A stretch of 64,000 bases of DNA from Armigeres subalbatus (GCF_024139115.2 NC_085140.1:297753293-297817292); one strand, 5' to 3'; counted from the stretch's first letter, positions 23,100 to 34,201 are shown. Program-made: numbers and translations. Notes: a model not told the origin generated them from the letters alone.

Positions 23100-23930
23100 A
23101 GGAATTCCAGATTCTGGAGCAACACAAAGAGAAAACCACCAGAACTCCTCAGCATTTTGCATAACTTCTCAGAAACTCCCAAATACCCTCATGAATACAC
23201 AGAACTCCTCAGAAATTTCCAGAACTCATTAGCAATTATAAGCACTCCTCAGCAAGTTCAAGCACGCCCCATAAATTCACAGAAATCCTTAGCAATTCCC
23301 AAAACTCCTTATCAATTTCCAGGAACCCTCAGACTCACAGAATTCTTCAGGTTTACCCAGAAGTTTTCAAGGCTCCTCAGCAATTTGCAAACTCCTCAGG
23401 CATTTCCAGAAACCCTGAGAAATTCTCAGAACTGCTCAACAATTTCCAGAAATTATCAGTATTTCCTAGTAAGCCTCAAAATTTCTCAGAACTCCTCTGC
23501 AATGCCAAGCACTCTCCAAAAATTCTCAGGACTCTTAAGCAATGCAGAAAACTCCTCAGCAAATCCCGAAACTTATCATTAATTCCCAGAAATTTTCATA
23601 AATACCAAGACACCTTCAGTAAATTCGGAAAGAAATTGGAAATTGTTCAATTCGGACATTCCTGGTAAATTCAGGGGATTGCCAATTTCGACGTAATTCA
23701 AGAATTACTAATGAATTCCCTAAATTACTTTAGGATTTCCCAGAGTTTTTCTGAAATTTATTTAATATTATTGGAGTTCTTAGAATTCCTTTGAAATTCC
23801 CAGCACTTTCCCAGTTTTTATTTTCGAATCCCCAGATTTCATTTGGAATGCTCAGGATTTCAATAGAATTTTCAGGAATTTCTGAAATTTCTCAGGGATT
23901 CCCGGAATTTTTAGCATAGAATTGGAGGAT
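23100..23930. repeat. Second, shorter-word tandem-like tract
   Basis: After the 24-bp array, CAGAACTCCTCAG and CAATTTCCAGAA words recur at irregular spacing, followed by GGAATTTC- and CCCAGA-rich sequence to about 23930. It probably shares ancestry with the GGAATTCCT-rich flank at 15990-17000. The plus-strand ORF at 23019-23582 follows from this composition. Confidence 0.55.
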
Positions 23931-24024
23931 ATTGAAAGGAATACATACTAGGTTGCCAGATGGCAACTAAAAGAGAGTGGAATTATAGGTATTTGAAAGG
24001 TTCCGTTCTGTACTACCCTTGCTT

Positions 24025-24135
24025 ATGGTGCTAGACAAGACAAGTTAAAGACTGATCGGAAAAGTTTCGGAGTATTTGAGCGTGAGATGTTGAGGTCAAT
24101 TCTCGGCGGTAAACAGGAAAATAGCATCTCACGCT
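24025..24135 (+). pseudogene. RTE-type retrotransposon RT C-terminal fragment
   Basis: Plus strand, read in one frame around 24055-24125: FGVFEREMLRSILGGKQEN, which resembles the conserved FGVFERKVLRTIYGG-like stretch near the end of RTE-type polyproteins (compare 31487-31540 and 50839-50760). Frames before and after are broken. Confidence 0.6.
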
Positions 24136-24557
24136 GCTGCATGTACCATACGTACCACGTGTAGAAAGTATTCCAGTTAGATTCGCCCAAGATCGTGTCC
24201 AATGGTGGATGATGATACTCAATTTGGTGTGGGATCACTGAGAAGTTGCTGTAGTAAATACATGGTTTATAAGTTTCGGGAAAGCTTTGAAATCATTTAG
24301 GAAATTGTTCTTCAAATTCTATAAACTCCTCCCGGGCATCTAGAAAATTTTGATCTTTGTTGTACGCTTTTATGGTTTAGTTTAGTTCACTTTAATGAAA
24401 TCAATTGCGTGCATGAGTGGTTATCACTTTTAAGATTTCTTCAAGAAATAAGAAAAATGCTATATTTTCAGGTCTTTATATGTACACATATTATAATAAG
24501 CACTTATAATTAGCATGTTTCTCTAAGATCACACTTTTCATTATAAAATTTACACAA

Positions 24558-25082
24558 ATGGAGTCAATCCGTGTCTTACTGTGGCTTCGACCCACGTCCG
24601 AATGGACCACGGAACTCAAGATCTATGGCTCCGGTACCGACATCCCCTTTATTGTCTGTTCCTCCAAAGTGCTGGATGCGGCGGTAACTCTGACGGTCTT
24701 CAACTCCCGTCCAGCATCGCCGGAACGGGGTCCAGCGGCAGCACGGACTCACTGGGGCTTCGAATGGGCAGCGCGCTTCAGCGTCGATGGCACAATCTCC
24801 AGGGCAGCTACTGATACGATCGTGAGAACTCATTGCCCACCATTAGTAGTGGCGCCGGGCGAACTGCTCTTTAACAAAGTTCTTCGACTTGAGCAACTGC
24901 ATCCTCTTGTCGTGTACGTTCGGGATTGTCTTCAGGTCCGGGTGTTTAGGAGCATACAGTCCTCTTGTGCAACGAGAACGAGATTCCGGCTGGGATGCGC
25001 TAGTCTGTAATTGATGGAGAATAATGCAAGCAAGGATGAGAATGGTCACAAAAGCATCTGAATATAATTTAATTTTTCCCAT
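24558..25082. other. GC-rich coding-like patch, both strands open, unidentified
   Basis: This 0.5-kb block is visibly more GC-rich than its surroundings and has few stops. The plus frame 24558-25010 reads 150 codons; the minus frame 25082-24843 starts with a hydrophobic stretch (FVTILILACIILH) like a signal peptide, then K/R-rich residues; the minus frame 24833-24576 is Cys/Arg-rich. I recognise no family in any frame. It could be a captured host exon or an old retrotransposon piece inside the 10.3-kb segment. Confidence 0.3.
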
Positions 25083-25442
25083 ATTTTGCTTAAATGCTAC
25101 TTACCAACATTGTAAGGGTGAATTACATAGCGGTTGGCAGGAAAATAAATACAAAAATAATTCTTCCTTGTACAGCTGCAGCTCGCCACTTTTGTTTTTG
25201 TTTTGGGATGTTCGTCGTCAAGAGACAAGTTGACAAGAGAGTAAAGTAGTGTGCGTACCCTCGAAAATTCAAGCACGCATCCATTTCAGGAAAATCTCCG
25301 ATTTTCTTAATACGCCGAAATCGGCGTATTAAGAATTAATCCGAGATTAAAAATGAGTATTATACTGGTTAATGCTTATGAAAATCGAGGATAATATGAG
25401 ATTCTCGTATTATCCTCGTTGGAGCTTACCGCCATAAGTGTG

Positions 25443-25850
25443 TACGCTACGAACCTCCTACCTCGGCATGTGCAGTCCATACTAACATGTATGCGCTCAC
25501 TCTTCTGGCATGCCTCGTGGTGGCGACTGCGATTGCCACCCGCTGTGACACTCTTACCTCGACATGTGCAAACCTCTCATTCACTTCCCCGCGCTCAGCC
25601 TGTTTTCGCTCTAATTACCCAATCACAAGTTAGCCATGCTCTGTGCACCAGATTCTCTGCAAGCTGCAGGCAATCTGAGTGGTTGCAGTCAAAACTGCGT
25701 TCCCCTTCTCCACCGCTTGGCACATCCTCTGGACAGTGGCGTAGCCACGGGGGTGGTTTTGGACATAAACCCCCCAGAAACATAACTTTAAGAAGAAAAT
25801 TTTTTTCGAATCTTCTCGAATAAAAAAAATATTCAGATACCTGGTTTCAT
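25443..25850. repeat. Right flank of the nested element, then CAGTGGCGTAGCC repeat (copy 2)
   Basis: 25443-25732 continues the host repeat tract of 12352-14076 (GCATGCCTCG, GCGCTCACTC). At 25733 the CAGTGGCGTAGCCACGG repeat also seen at 11829 begins, with GGGTGGTTTTGGACATAA and an AAAAAATTCGAATC-rich end. Confidence 0.5.
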
Positions 25851-26072
25851 CGACCAGAATGCTTCGATAGAACTAAGACTATCCGAGAAGATGAAATAAT
25901 GGTATACGGGAAATTATCCCCAAAACTGGCCCAAACAGTCAGGTTATTTAGGAAATTTTGCAATAGTCCTTGAGGGATATTTTCACATGGTCCTCTTAGG
26001 GAGATCACGGTAACATCTGCAAGTTGTCTAAGCGTGCATTGTCCTTCCAAACAATTGTCAATACTTTTAACA

Positions 26073-26363
26073 TCTTCTTCTTCTTCTTCTTGGCATTACA
26101 TCCCCACACTGGGACAGAGCCGCCTCGCAGCTTAGTGTTCATTAAGCACTTCCACAGTTTTTAACTGCGAGGTTTCTTAGCCAGGTTACCATTTTTGCAT
26201 TCGTATATCATGAGGCTAGCACGATGATACTTTTATGCCCAGGGAAGTCGAGACAATTTCCAATCCGAAAATTGCCTAGACCGGCACCGGGAATCGAACC
26301 CAGCCACCCTCAGCATGGTCTTGCTTTGTAGCCGCGCGTCTAACGGCACGGCTAAGGAGGGCC
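26073..26363 (-). mobile_element. Feilai-like SINE
   Basis: A minus-strand full-length copy: the (CTT)n tail at 26073-26090, then GGCATTACATCCCCACACTG to GGCTAAGGAGGGCC. The B box GGTTCGATTCC is intact and the A-box region is slightly altered (TTAGCCGTGCCGTTAGACGCG). Flanks ACTTTTAA and ACCTTTAA resemble a short TSD. Confidence 0.87.
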
Positions 26364-26423
26364 CCACCTTTAATATAGAAATTATAAAGCAAGGGGCTTG
26401 AACATGAACTTCGGGGAAGGACC

Positions 26424-28012
26424 ATTAGCAGGGATTGAACTTATCATTTCATTATCATTTAGTATTCATCTAATAACTCATTCCAGAGGCGGAATTCCGA
26501 AAAGTGTTGAATGGCGGACTCCTAGCGCCATTTTCACTCATAACACTTATTATCGGTTAGTATATCAAGTGGTACTAGTAGGGTAAGGGAGGTATTTTGG
26601 ACCACTTTAGGAGATGCCGATCAATTTTTTGAATAAAAGTTAGATTTTATAATAATGCTTGATCAATTGCCTAAGCAACTAAAAAGTGATGAATGCTAGG
26701 TAGGATTTGTAGGTAAAAACGTTGTAAATCCCACCGAAAGAGCCAAACAATCATAAATTCTGAAGATATGTTAGATTTAATTTTGGACCACCTGTTTTTA
26801 TTTTGGACCACCTAATGAACATATTTTGGACCACTCGAATAATTGTTTATTGCTAGTAAAATTATGTTACTATTAGATTAAATGAGTGATCTCCTGCATT
26901 TTTGGCGTTTTCATCCTTAAAGTCCTTGTTAAACAATACATTTTCATAAACACTCAAAAGCTTAGAACAATATCTTCCCGCTAAGGGTAGTGAAACTAAT
27001 ATCAATGTCAGTACCAATCGGTACAGCACCATCAAAGCAAAACAAACGTGTAGCCCATTGCCGTGATCCATGCACGTTGTCACTCCTATCCTGCCATATT
27101 TGTTATGTAGTTTGCCAGAGCTGTTCAATTTGCGACATTGTTATTAGTGGGTTGCCCGGTTCCTGCTTACTCAGCGGAGACGAGCAAGCCAAGGGCTGAA
27201 AGTCTCCTAAATAAAGATACTAAAAACAAATATTTCTTACTCTTTGCACATTCTTTTACCAAACGAAACATAATCGTAGAACGCGGAACTCTGTTGCATT
27301 GGCAAGCAGCACGGACGGAGAGCTCTAACAAAGATTGGTCATGTAGTTTTCTTAACTATTTTCGTATGGAAATAATGAAAACAGTTACATGTTGGTTTAA
27401 TAGACATTTTACTAGGGCTTACATCAATGAACGGTAATTCATAAATGCAGTATGAACAGTTATTTATGAATGGTTTTATACTAGAGAAACAAATGGTTGG
27501 TAAAAACAAAAGTTTAAGAGATCTAGAACATAAAAAGAAGATATGTCGAAAATATGTTCGGTTCAAAGGAAAGTGAACCTATTTTAGACATGCCTCAGAA
27601 TACTGTTTTTAACTTATAATGTTTTGCTCGAGATATGAAACTGCTTCAATTAGGTTTTACAATTTCTTCTTGGTTTTGGTCTAATCCAGCTGGAATGGGT
27701 AAATGCGTGAAAATGAAAATTGTTTTTTAAGAAACAAATGTAGGAGATACCTTATGGATAGTTTCTTTTTGCCATAAAATTTAAATGTTGCATGTTTTAT
27801 TTAGTTTTGTGTGATATAATTGCAAAATTCAGCTAGGTGGTCCAAAATATGAGCCCGGTCCAAAATACAGCCGTTACCCTACCCTTAGACAAAGTTGTAG
27901 AGGGGAAATACCGCTAGAAGTGCGCCATACAATACTTTTTTGAGTTCCGCCTCTGGAATGAGTTATTGGCTGAATACTAAATGATAATGAAATGATAAGT
28001 TCAATCCCTGCC
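26424..28012. repeat. Inverted flanks GGAATTCCGAAA family around a TA element
   Basis: 26424-26545 and 27886-28012 are inverted copies sharing CATTTCATTATCATTTAG, AACTCATTCCAGAGGCGGA and CTAGCG. A related copy at 37080-37205 lies in the same orientation as the right one. Between them is the 1299-bp TA element 26581-27879. Confidence 0.6.
26581..27879. mobile_element. TA-flanked element, GGGTAA ends with TTTTGGACC
   Basis: Left GGGTAAGGGAGGTATTTTGG (26581) and right complement of GGGTAACGG-TGTATTTTGGACC (27879), with TA at 26579-26580 and 27880-27881. TTTTGGACCACC recurs internally near both ends. Part of a retrotransposon-like 3' tail (GAGACGAGC-AGCC-AGGGCTGAAAGTCTCC, then AATAAAGAT) lies inside at about 27176-27225 and also at 37208-37250. 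A minus-strand 88-codon ORF at 26862-27128 has no recognisable domain. Confidence 0.65.
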
Positions 28013-28139
28013 ATGTAGCTATTTCTGGAAGTAGTCATAGTGCCGAGAGTAAAGTTCATATGTTTCACTGACACCAAATTGTACAAAAAATATTTAAAAT
28101 AACGGGTAATCCACTACTGTGGATATTTTCCGACAGTTT

Positions 28140-28870
28140 CCTTTATTATTCAAGAATCATTTGTTCCTTTACCTTTTCGAAAACCGAACTAAGTATTTGA
28201 CAATAATTCATTTTGATCAACCCAATGGTCAATTATTGAAAGAATAATTTTCTCCTGCACGATAGCATGGTAATCGGTCGGTATGAGTTGTGACCAGACG
28301 CTGGCTTCCCAGGCTTTTGAATAGCTTTTACTTTGACCTGTCGCCATTCTGGTGGTCCGATGCTGTACTCCATGACACAGTTGTACAGGTCCAGTAGGTA
28401 ATCGTCTTTCAGCGATTTCTGGGAGGATTTACGAAGATTGAATTAGATGTTATCGCATCCCGGAGCAGAATTGTTTGATGAAAGAAGAGACATAGATAGT
28501 TCCAGCATTGAGAATGGCCAACCCAAAGAACCGGGATCAAGCGTTGATTCTCGAAATAGCGGTTCAGGTTGTACGGCATCCGGACAGATATTTTTTGCGA
28601 AGTTAAATATCCATCGATTGGAATATTCTTCACTCTCGTTGGTGGAAATGCGGTTCCGCATGTTGCGGGCCGTTCTCCAGAGTGTTGTCATTGAGGTTTC
28701 TCGTGACAGTTTCTCGACACAACGTCGCCAATAGCTACGTTTTTAATCCTTAAGAAGATTTTTGAGCTTTCTTTCGAGCCTCGGTCCTCAAAAAGCTCAG
28801 AACTTTCGTGTTTACGGAAAGGCTTGAATGCATTCAATTTTTCGGAATACAGCTTAGTAGATTTATCATC
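28140..28870 (-). pseudogene. Non-LTR retrotransposon RT fragment (Loner/LOA-like)
   Basis: On the minus strand near 28360-28280 one frame reads KAIQKPGKPASGHNSYRPIT, which matches the KPGK....YRPI motif at the start of the LINE reverse transcriptase fingers, followed after a break by FGFRKG-like residues. Further upstream (28860-28450) is the linker between endonuclease and RT. Several stops and shifts. Clade assignment is my inference. Confidence 0.6.
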
Positions 28871-28978
28871 CCATCTGGTCTGGTCTTCTTATGACAGAAG
28901 TACTAACGAGTCGTTTCTTGAACTGCCTGAGCGTTTTTATGAATCAATTCGGTAGGAAATTGAGTTGCAACGTTGAGT

Positions 28979-29586
28979 TGCAACGTACACACCAGTCAAG
29001 CAGTTTGACGAACATTGACTCCGCCCCCAAGAAATTGCTTCGGTTGCTGCTTTGTTTGAACGTGTGTGAAGTTGTTCGAACAACCATTTGACAGTTGGCG
29101 GCTCGGTTGGAAAAAATTAAAACGGTTTGATTTTGGTTTGAGTTGTCGGGGGTGGAGTCAAGGTTCCCCGAACATGTTTGAGCATTTGTAGTGAAGTTGC
29201 ACAAACCCCCATATATTTTCTGATGGTTGATGCTCAAGTTGGCGCTTCGGTCGTTCGTGTGTGATATTGTTGGCCGAATAAATTGATTGTTCGTGTCGCT
29301 GTTGGTAAAACTTGATGGATGTTTCAATAAACGAGAGGTGGAGTCAATGTTGGTCAAACTGCTTGACCGTGTGTACGTTCCATTATGGAACGTACACATG
29401 TTCGTCAAACTGCTTGACTGGTGTGTACGTTGCGTACGTTCCATTAAGTGTCGGTCGTTCGAGTGTGATATTATTGATCCAATAAATAGAGAATTCATGC
29501 CGCTGTTTGTGGAACACGATGAATGCTTGATTAAACTAGGGGTGGAGTCAATGTTGGTCAAACTGCTTGACCGTGTGTACGCTGCA
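28979..29586. mobile_element. Harbinger-type MITE pair (404-bp family), tandem or nested
   Basis: 28979-29382 is 404 bp with ends TGCAACGTACACACCAG and complement of TGGAACGTACACACGG, opposite orientation to the 404-bp copy at 54398-54801. After TTA (29383-29385) a second piece begins TGGAACGTACACATG, inverts within ~55 bp, and continues to the end at 29586 followed by TAA. Internal GTTCGTGTGTGATATTGTTGG and GGTGGAGTCAATGTTGGTC words occur in both parts. Confidence 0.7.
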
Positions 29587-29715
29587 TAAGAAACATACAA
29601 TCGCATAATTGGAATAAGGCAACAAAAATGAGGAAGATGGAATTTTGTCGGTTAAATATTGTGTAGAGGAACCCGGAACAAGAAGGTCACCTTAAGCATT
29701 TTAAACTATTACATA

Positions 29716-29969
29716 CACGTAAAAAAATTTAATGTTGTTTATTATTAAGATTTCTAATACTTTTTTGCCAAAGCAGGCGCTTAATGATATGTATAAGAAA
29801 AAACTTATACATCGCATTAGTCACATACATTCCGAAACTTATACTTTTCATTAGCTTATGAATGTTATTAGCTTTTTGATATGGGATCATTCATTAGGTG
29901 GCATAATGAAGAGTATAAGTATTTTCGAATGGTTTTTTGCCAAAACATATAAGGTTATTTTTTTACGTG
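29716..29969. mobile_element. TA-flanked MITE, CACGTAAAAAAAT ends
   Basis: CACGTAAAAAAATTT at 29716 and complement of CACGTAAAAAAATAACC ending 29969, each next to TA. The interior has TTATAC-rich inverted words (GAAACTTATAC and GTATAAG). About 254 bp with no coding capacity. Confidence 0.7.
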
Positions 29970-29979
29970 TAGTAGTAAC

Positions 29980-31200
29980 ACCACTAAATCAAACGTTTAT
30001 CGTACGCAAAATGTAATGTAGATTGCTATCAATGAAACTACAACGATATTGATATAAATCATATGATAAAAGTGGACAAAATATGAACGTTTATTTTAGT
30101 TGTTTTCTACAGGGACAAAAAAGACACATATTCAAATGAAGGTGTAATAAAGAAATTATCACCTAGCCACATGATTGAATCCTGCAGCGCGGGCCGCGGA
30201 CGATGCCTCAAGAACCGTCGTGCGGGGCTTCTTTTGATTCCGGGGGCTACTTTGGATTTTTGATTTTTTGAAAAAAATAAACGGAAAAATACCAAATTTG
30301 AAACAGAAAGTTGCCATCCAACTATCAACAAGACACCCGATTGGTGATAATGACAATTTTATAGTAATTTTCGTTATAATTCTTGTTTTAAAATGTCCAA
30401 AGTAGCCCCTGATTTTTCAAAACAAGCCAACGACGGAACGCGTAAACACAGTTCAGGGCAAGATGAATACACCACTAGGTGTTACAATCTGCCAAATTCA
30501 CGATTCAGCCATCTTGGATTTTAGTATGGGAGAGCCAGCCGGTTTGTTTATGTTTTGCACCGAAAATAAATTTATCACCCCCGCCTTCTTCTCGTGGCTG
30601 GTTGTTTTACAGACATGCCGGTCTCTGTCACCGCTTTTATTACCGCGGTCATGCTGGCGGATGGCCAACCGCGTCGAAATTCGTACCACGTTTGCATTAT
30701 CCTGGACCGGTCACTACGAAATCACAACAACAACAATTTGACACTTGTATTTAAGGTTATGTTTGCGCGATTCAAACAGTGGCCCTTTTGCCCCTGGTAG
30801 AGGTGTCCTTTTTGCCCCGTATCGTCAATAGTACATTTAAATGCATATTCTCGCAAAAAAAATGTGCCACAGGCAGTAGTGTTGAGTTAGAAATACTTGT
30901 AAATACTGTAAACTTCTTTACAACTTCGAATAACCCTACATTAATATAAAATGCCCTTCAACAATTCTTATTTTATTTCATGTTATTATTATAATTTTTT
31001 GACCAGATCCAAGTAGCAATTTATTTTCAGCTATTTTTAGCTTTATTTAGGACTTTCAATACGAAATTTGATGAATATTACATTATAAGACTGTTAAGTA
31101 GGTTAAGAAGCCATCGATTACGCTTATATTATTACATTTTAAAGGGAAATCAAAGGTGTCCTTCTTGCCCCGGGTTCCCCTAATAAGAAGGATATATTAA
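29980..31200. other. Repeat-like intergenic sequence without recognised gene
   Basis: GTAGCCCC/GGGGCTAC words at about 30236-30250 and 30405-30415 suggest a foldback piece. AGGTGTCCTTTTTGCCCCG (30802) recurs as AGGTGTCCTTCTTGCCCCGG at 31153 in direct orientation, and CCCGGGTTCCCCTA follows. No protein family is recognised in the ORFs at 30463-30800. Confidence 0.45.
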
Positions 31201-31780
31201 AATTGACGGAACCGAGCGCGACATGGCCCGACTAGGAAGCAGTGCTACGATAGACGGAGATACCTTCGAGGTGGTCGATGAATTCATCTATCTTGGATAC
31301 TTGCTAACGGCTGCTAATAGTGTTAGTCGTGCAATACGAAGGCGCATATCATCTGTGAAAGTCGGGCCTACTACGGGCTCCAGAAGAAACTGCGGTCAAA
31401 AAAATTCACCACCACACCAAATGTGTGATGATGGTAGTCTTCTACAGACATGAAACTTGGACAATGCTCGAGGAGGGCTTGCAAGCTCTCGGAGTGTTCG
31501 AGAGACGGGTGCTTAGGATCATCTTTGGCGGTGCGCAAGAAGACGGCGTCGGTGTGTGGCAGCGAAGGAAGAATCACGAGCTCGCCCAGATCTATGGCTT
31601 CCGATCCGGCAGGTACAAGACGGCGTGAAGCGCAGCGACCGAGATGGGCTGACCAGGTACAGAACAACTTGGCGAGCGTCGGGCGCATTCGAGGATGGAG
31701 AGATGTGGCCTCGAACCGTGTATTGTGGCGTCAAATTGTTTATTCAGTGTTATCTGTTTGGATGTAAGCTAAATAAATGA
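31200..31780 (+). pseudogene. RTE-type retrotransposon 3' end (RT C-terminal region)
   Basis: Plus-strand frames in order: IDGDTFEVVDEFIYLGYL (about 31252-31305), YRHETWTMLEEGLQALGVFE (31440-31500) and RRVLRIIFGGAQED. This order is typical of RTE-type elements, as in the other fragments at 53221 and 50456. Frameshifts separate the segments. The end AAATAAATGAAATGAAAT at 31770 looks like the tail. Confidence 0.75.
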
Positions 31781-31799
31781 AATGAAATATTCAAATTGA

Positions 31800-33560
31800 C
31801 ATCATCAAGGATACACATTTAATTGAAACAAATTGAATCAGTTTAATTTATTGACAGTTATTCACTCTGTGTTTAGTTTAATAGTAGAATATGTGTAATA
31901 TATAATTTTAAAGACATTAAAAGCTGTACTGTTGGAACTGCAATATGAATAGCAGACTCGATAATACAAAACAAAAGTGCAATAAATCAATGAAATCAAG
32001 AGTACCCTACCCTGCTGGTATGAGCATACATGGGCTTTGCTTCTTATCTATTTCCAATCATTTCTGCTACCTGTCAAAGTTTTATTATTTCAAAATTGTG
32101 TCTATTTTTATTTGTTTTTTTTTTTTGCCTCATTTTATCAATTTAATTGGCTTTCTGGACGATCAAAAACCATCTTCGGATCTGAAGTTACGATCTATTT
32201 ATTACTAGATAGTCATGTTGTTGATTTGAAACACATGCACACTCTCCGTTCAAGTACAGAACACTATATTATAAATACTTATATGTACAGTTTTTTTCTC
32301 TTGTTGTTCCAGAACTTTTTCTACATTTGTAAATTATTTTCATCAATGTTTTAATAAACTTTACATATTAATGCACTATTCCAAATCATTGTGTGTCAAA
32401 AGATATTTTTTTAGAATGTACTTAATAACAGATGTATTCGCGAATTCAATATTGAAAAGTAATTTGCTTCAAACGGGTCCCTTTCCGTTCTGACTGTTTC
32501 ATTCTATAATCTAGAAGTAATAGTAGCTGTAGGTATGTGTGAGTTGAGTAGGTTCGTTACACATCCTTCATCAGCTTTAGCGGGGGGCGAACCGGTTAAT
32601 AAGTTCAAGTATATCGCCACCGTTCCGAATGAACGAGTCTAACCTAGTGAAAGGTAGTTTTCAAATGTGAGAGAAAAACGTTAGTTGATGATTCACAAAC
32701 GATCAAAATTCGTCCCTTAGGTACTTTAAGCTCCTAAGCTTGCCTATTATAGTTCGACTATATGTAATCTAAAACGTTTTTTTTACTCTGCTCCAACTTT
32801 GCAGATGTCCACACATGCACACATACATATTTACAGCGACACGATGAAGTATATCGAACCGTATCCTCAAACCTAATCATGTTCAAATTCTGGTTCAAAT
32901 AAGAACTGTCTACTCCGTTTTCTATCCCACGCTCACTATTGGATTTGATTTCTTTTTGCTCTATTTTGGTAGAAACTACAGTCAAGTTTCGCTCGATTCG
33001 GGCTAGGCTGGGAATAGGTTTTTTGCTTTCGTTTACACATTCAAATATAAATGTTGCCCATGGAGTGCAATTCAACTGTAATTTTTATAAACAAAAATCT
33101 ATCTGAAAAAAAATATAAATGCCATACACGCATCAGCACTCACACGCACGGTTATACCAATATGTACAATAGTTGCCATTCCGACGGATGACTGAGGTAT
33201 ATTACATTAGGACGATAATTTGAAACAGGGTTTGCTCTTTTATTTTCAATCACAACAATGTCTCGACTTGTGAATTGAACTGCGCACAAATTAAGAAACT
33301 GTATTACGAAATAATATGTAGTTTCCAAAAATGTATACCTAAATTTATTTTACACGGTTTGTTTTTGTTCCATTATGACTCCTGCTGCAATCAAATGCAT
33401 TGAATTTACAACATGAAAAGATCACAAAAAAATCTATGAAAATTCAGGTAATATTTAAAAACTTGTGTAAATTTGAAATAAACCGCGTAAAAAGACTTAG
33501 GTGTACCTATTTTTGAATAATATATGTGAATATCAATTCAATTTCGGACAAAAATAATCC
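31800..33560. other. AT-rich intergenic sequence
   Basis: No SINE, TIR pair or protein family was recognised. ORFs of up to 105 codons are low complexity (Phe/Leu-rich) or unremarkable. Confidence 0.45.
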
Positions 33561-33565
33561 TGCTA

Positions 33566-33781
33566 GGGGAACTGTTCCGATCTCCATCTCACTGTACATA
33601 TATCCATCTCATCGCTAAACAAAGAAATACGGCACCAAATTCGTCGCTTCTTTTTGTCAACATGCGTGCTCACTGCTGAAAAAAATCACAAAAATAATAA
33701 ACAAACCAAATTCCTTTACATTGCCTTGTTTTTGATGGGATGGAAATAGGAGCTATGAGATGAAGTGGCGAACCGTTCCCC
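33566..33781. mobile_element. TA-flanked MITE, GGGGAAC ends
   Basis: GGGGAACTGTTCC at 33566 and complement of GGGGAACGGTTCGCC ending 33781, TA on both sides. Subterminal CCATCTCA and TGAGATG words also pair. 216 bp, non-coding. Confidence 0.7.
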
Positions 33782-33829
33782 TAAATAATATTCATATTTT
33801 TTTAGCTGAGCTAGTTATATGTAAAAGTC

Positions 33830-34201
33830 ATGACGAATAATTTCTCGGCCAGGAGTAAATTCTGGTCATGTAAATTCATTACAGTTATTGACTTCACCAA
33901 AGATCGAAATTTTGAATATAGATTTGTTTGGAAGCAAGAATACGTCACAATAATCAAGGAAGAACTATTTCTACAATTCGAAATCCTAACTGCTCACACA
34001 GTTCTTGAAAGTATTCCAAATTCTAACAGTAGAATAGACCAAATCTATTGTTCTACTGTCAAAATTTGGAATATAAGAGTAAAATCAGCAGTGATTAAAA
34101 TCGTTCGGGGCTGTCAGTTTGAATGTGAATCTGAAACATTCATTTTCCCAGCAGCTGTTCTAGATTCATTTTTTATACCAGCCAAATGTCAAAAAAAATA
34201 A
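33830..34201 (+). CDS. Hypothetical ORF, 123 codons
   Basis: An uninterrupted reading frame with a Phe/Ile-rich product (FITVIDFTKDRNFEYRFVW) and no recognised family. It spans an imperfect inverted repeat (ACAGTAGAATAGA and TGTTCTACTGT, 34026-34066), and homologous words recur inverted at 34440-34500. It is more likely repeat-derived than a gene. Confidence 0.2.
   Translation: MTNNFSARSKFWSCKFITVIDFTKDRNFEYRFVWKQEYVTIIKEELFLQFEILTAHTVLESIPNSNSRIDQIYCSTVKIWNIRVKSAVIKIVRGCQFECESETFIFPAAVLDSFFIPAKCQKK

Larger units (their letters stand above)
15123..25434. mobile_element. 10.3-kb TIR segment with TAA duplications (putative PIF/Harbinger type)
   Basis: Left TGGCGGTAAGCTCCAACGAG (15123) and right complement ending 25434 match for about 28 bp, then share AATACSAGA-like sequence. 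TAA occurs on both sides (15120-15122 and 25435-25437), and removing the segment with one TAA restores the outer element. A TAA TSD with perfect TIR is characteristic of PIF/Harbinger. The interior holds an unknown ORF at 15482-15844, a SINE, the minisatellite and a GC-rich patch. No recognisable Harbinger transposase or Myb-like protein was found, so this is probably a non-autonomous or composite segment. Confidence 0.6.
14077..25442. mobile_element. CACACTTA-ended TA element split by a 10.3-kb insertion
   Basis: The left end CACACTTAAATAC at 14077 follows TA. The matching right end TAAGTGTG finishes at 25442 and precedes TA. The left arm (14077-15119) is rich in TTCGGTAAA and TTACCGAAC words in both orientations. 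Between the arms lies 15123-25434. A small relative with the same terminal CACACTTAAA and a TTTCGGTGAA interior is intact at 47986-48203. No transposase was identified. Confidence 0.6.

Noticed and set aside
28944..29606. Minus-strand ORF of 220 codons
   Set aside because: Runs through a pair of Harbinger-type MITEs; a similar ORF appears in the copy at 54423-54845 because of shared sequence, and no domain is recognised.
32758..33075. Minus-strand ORF of 105 codons
   Set aside because: No recognised family and no splice or promoter context.
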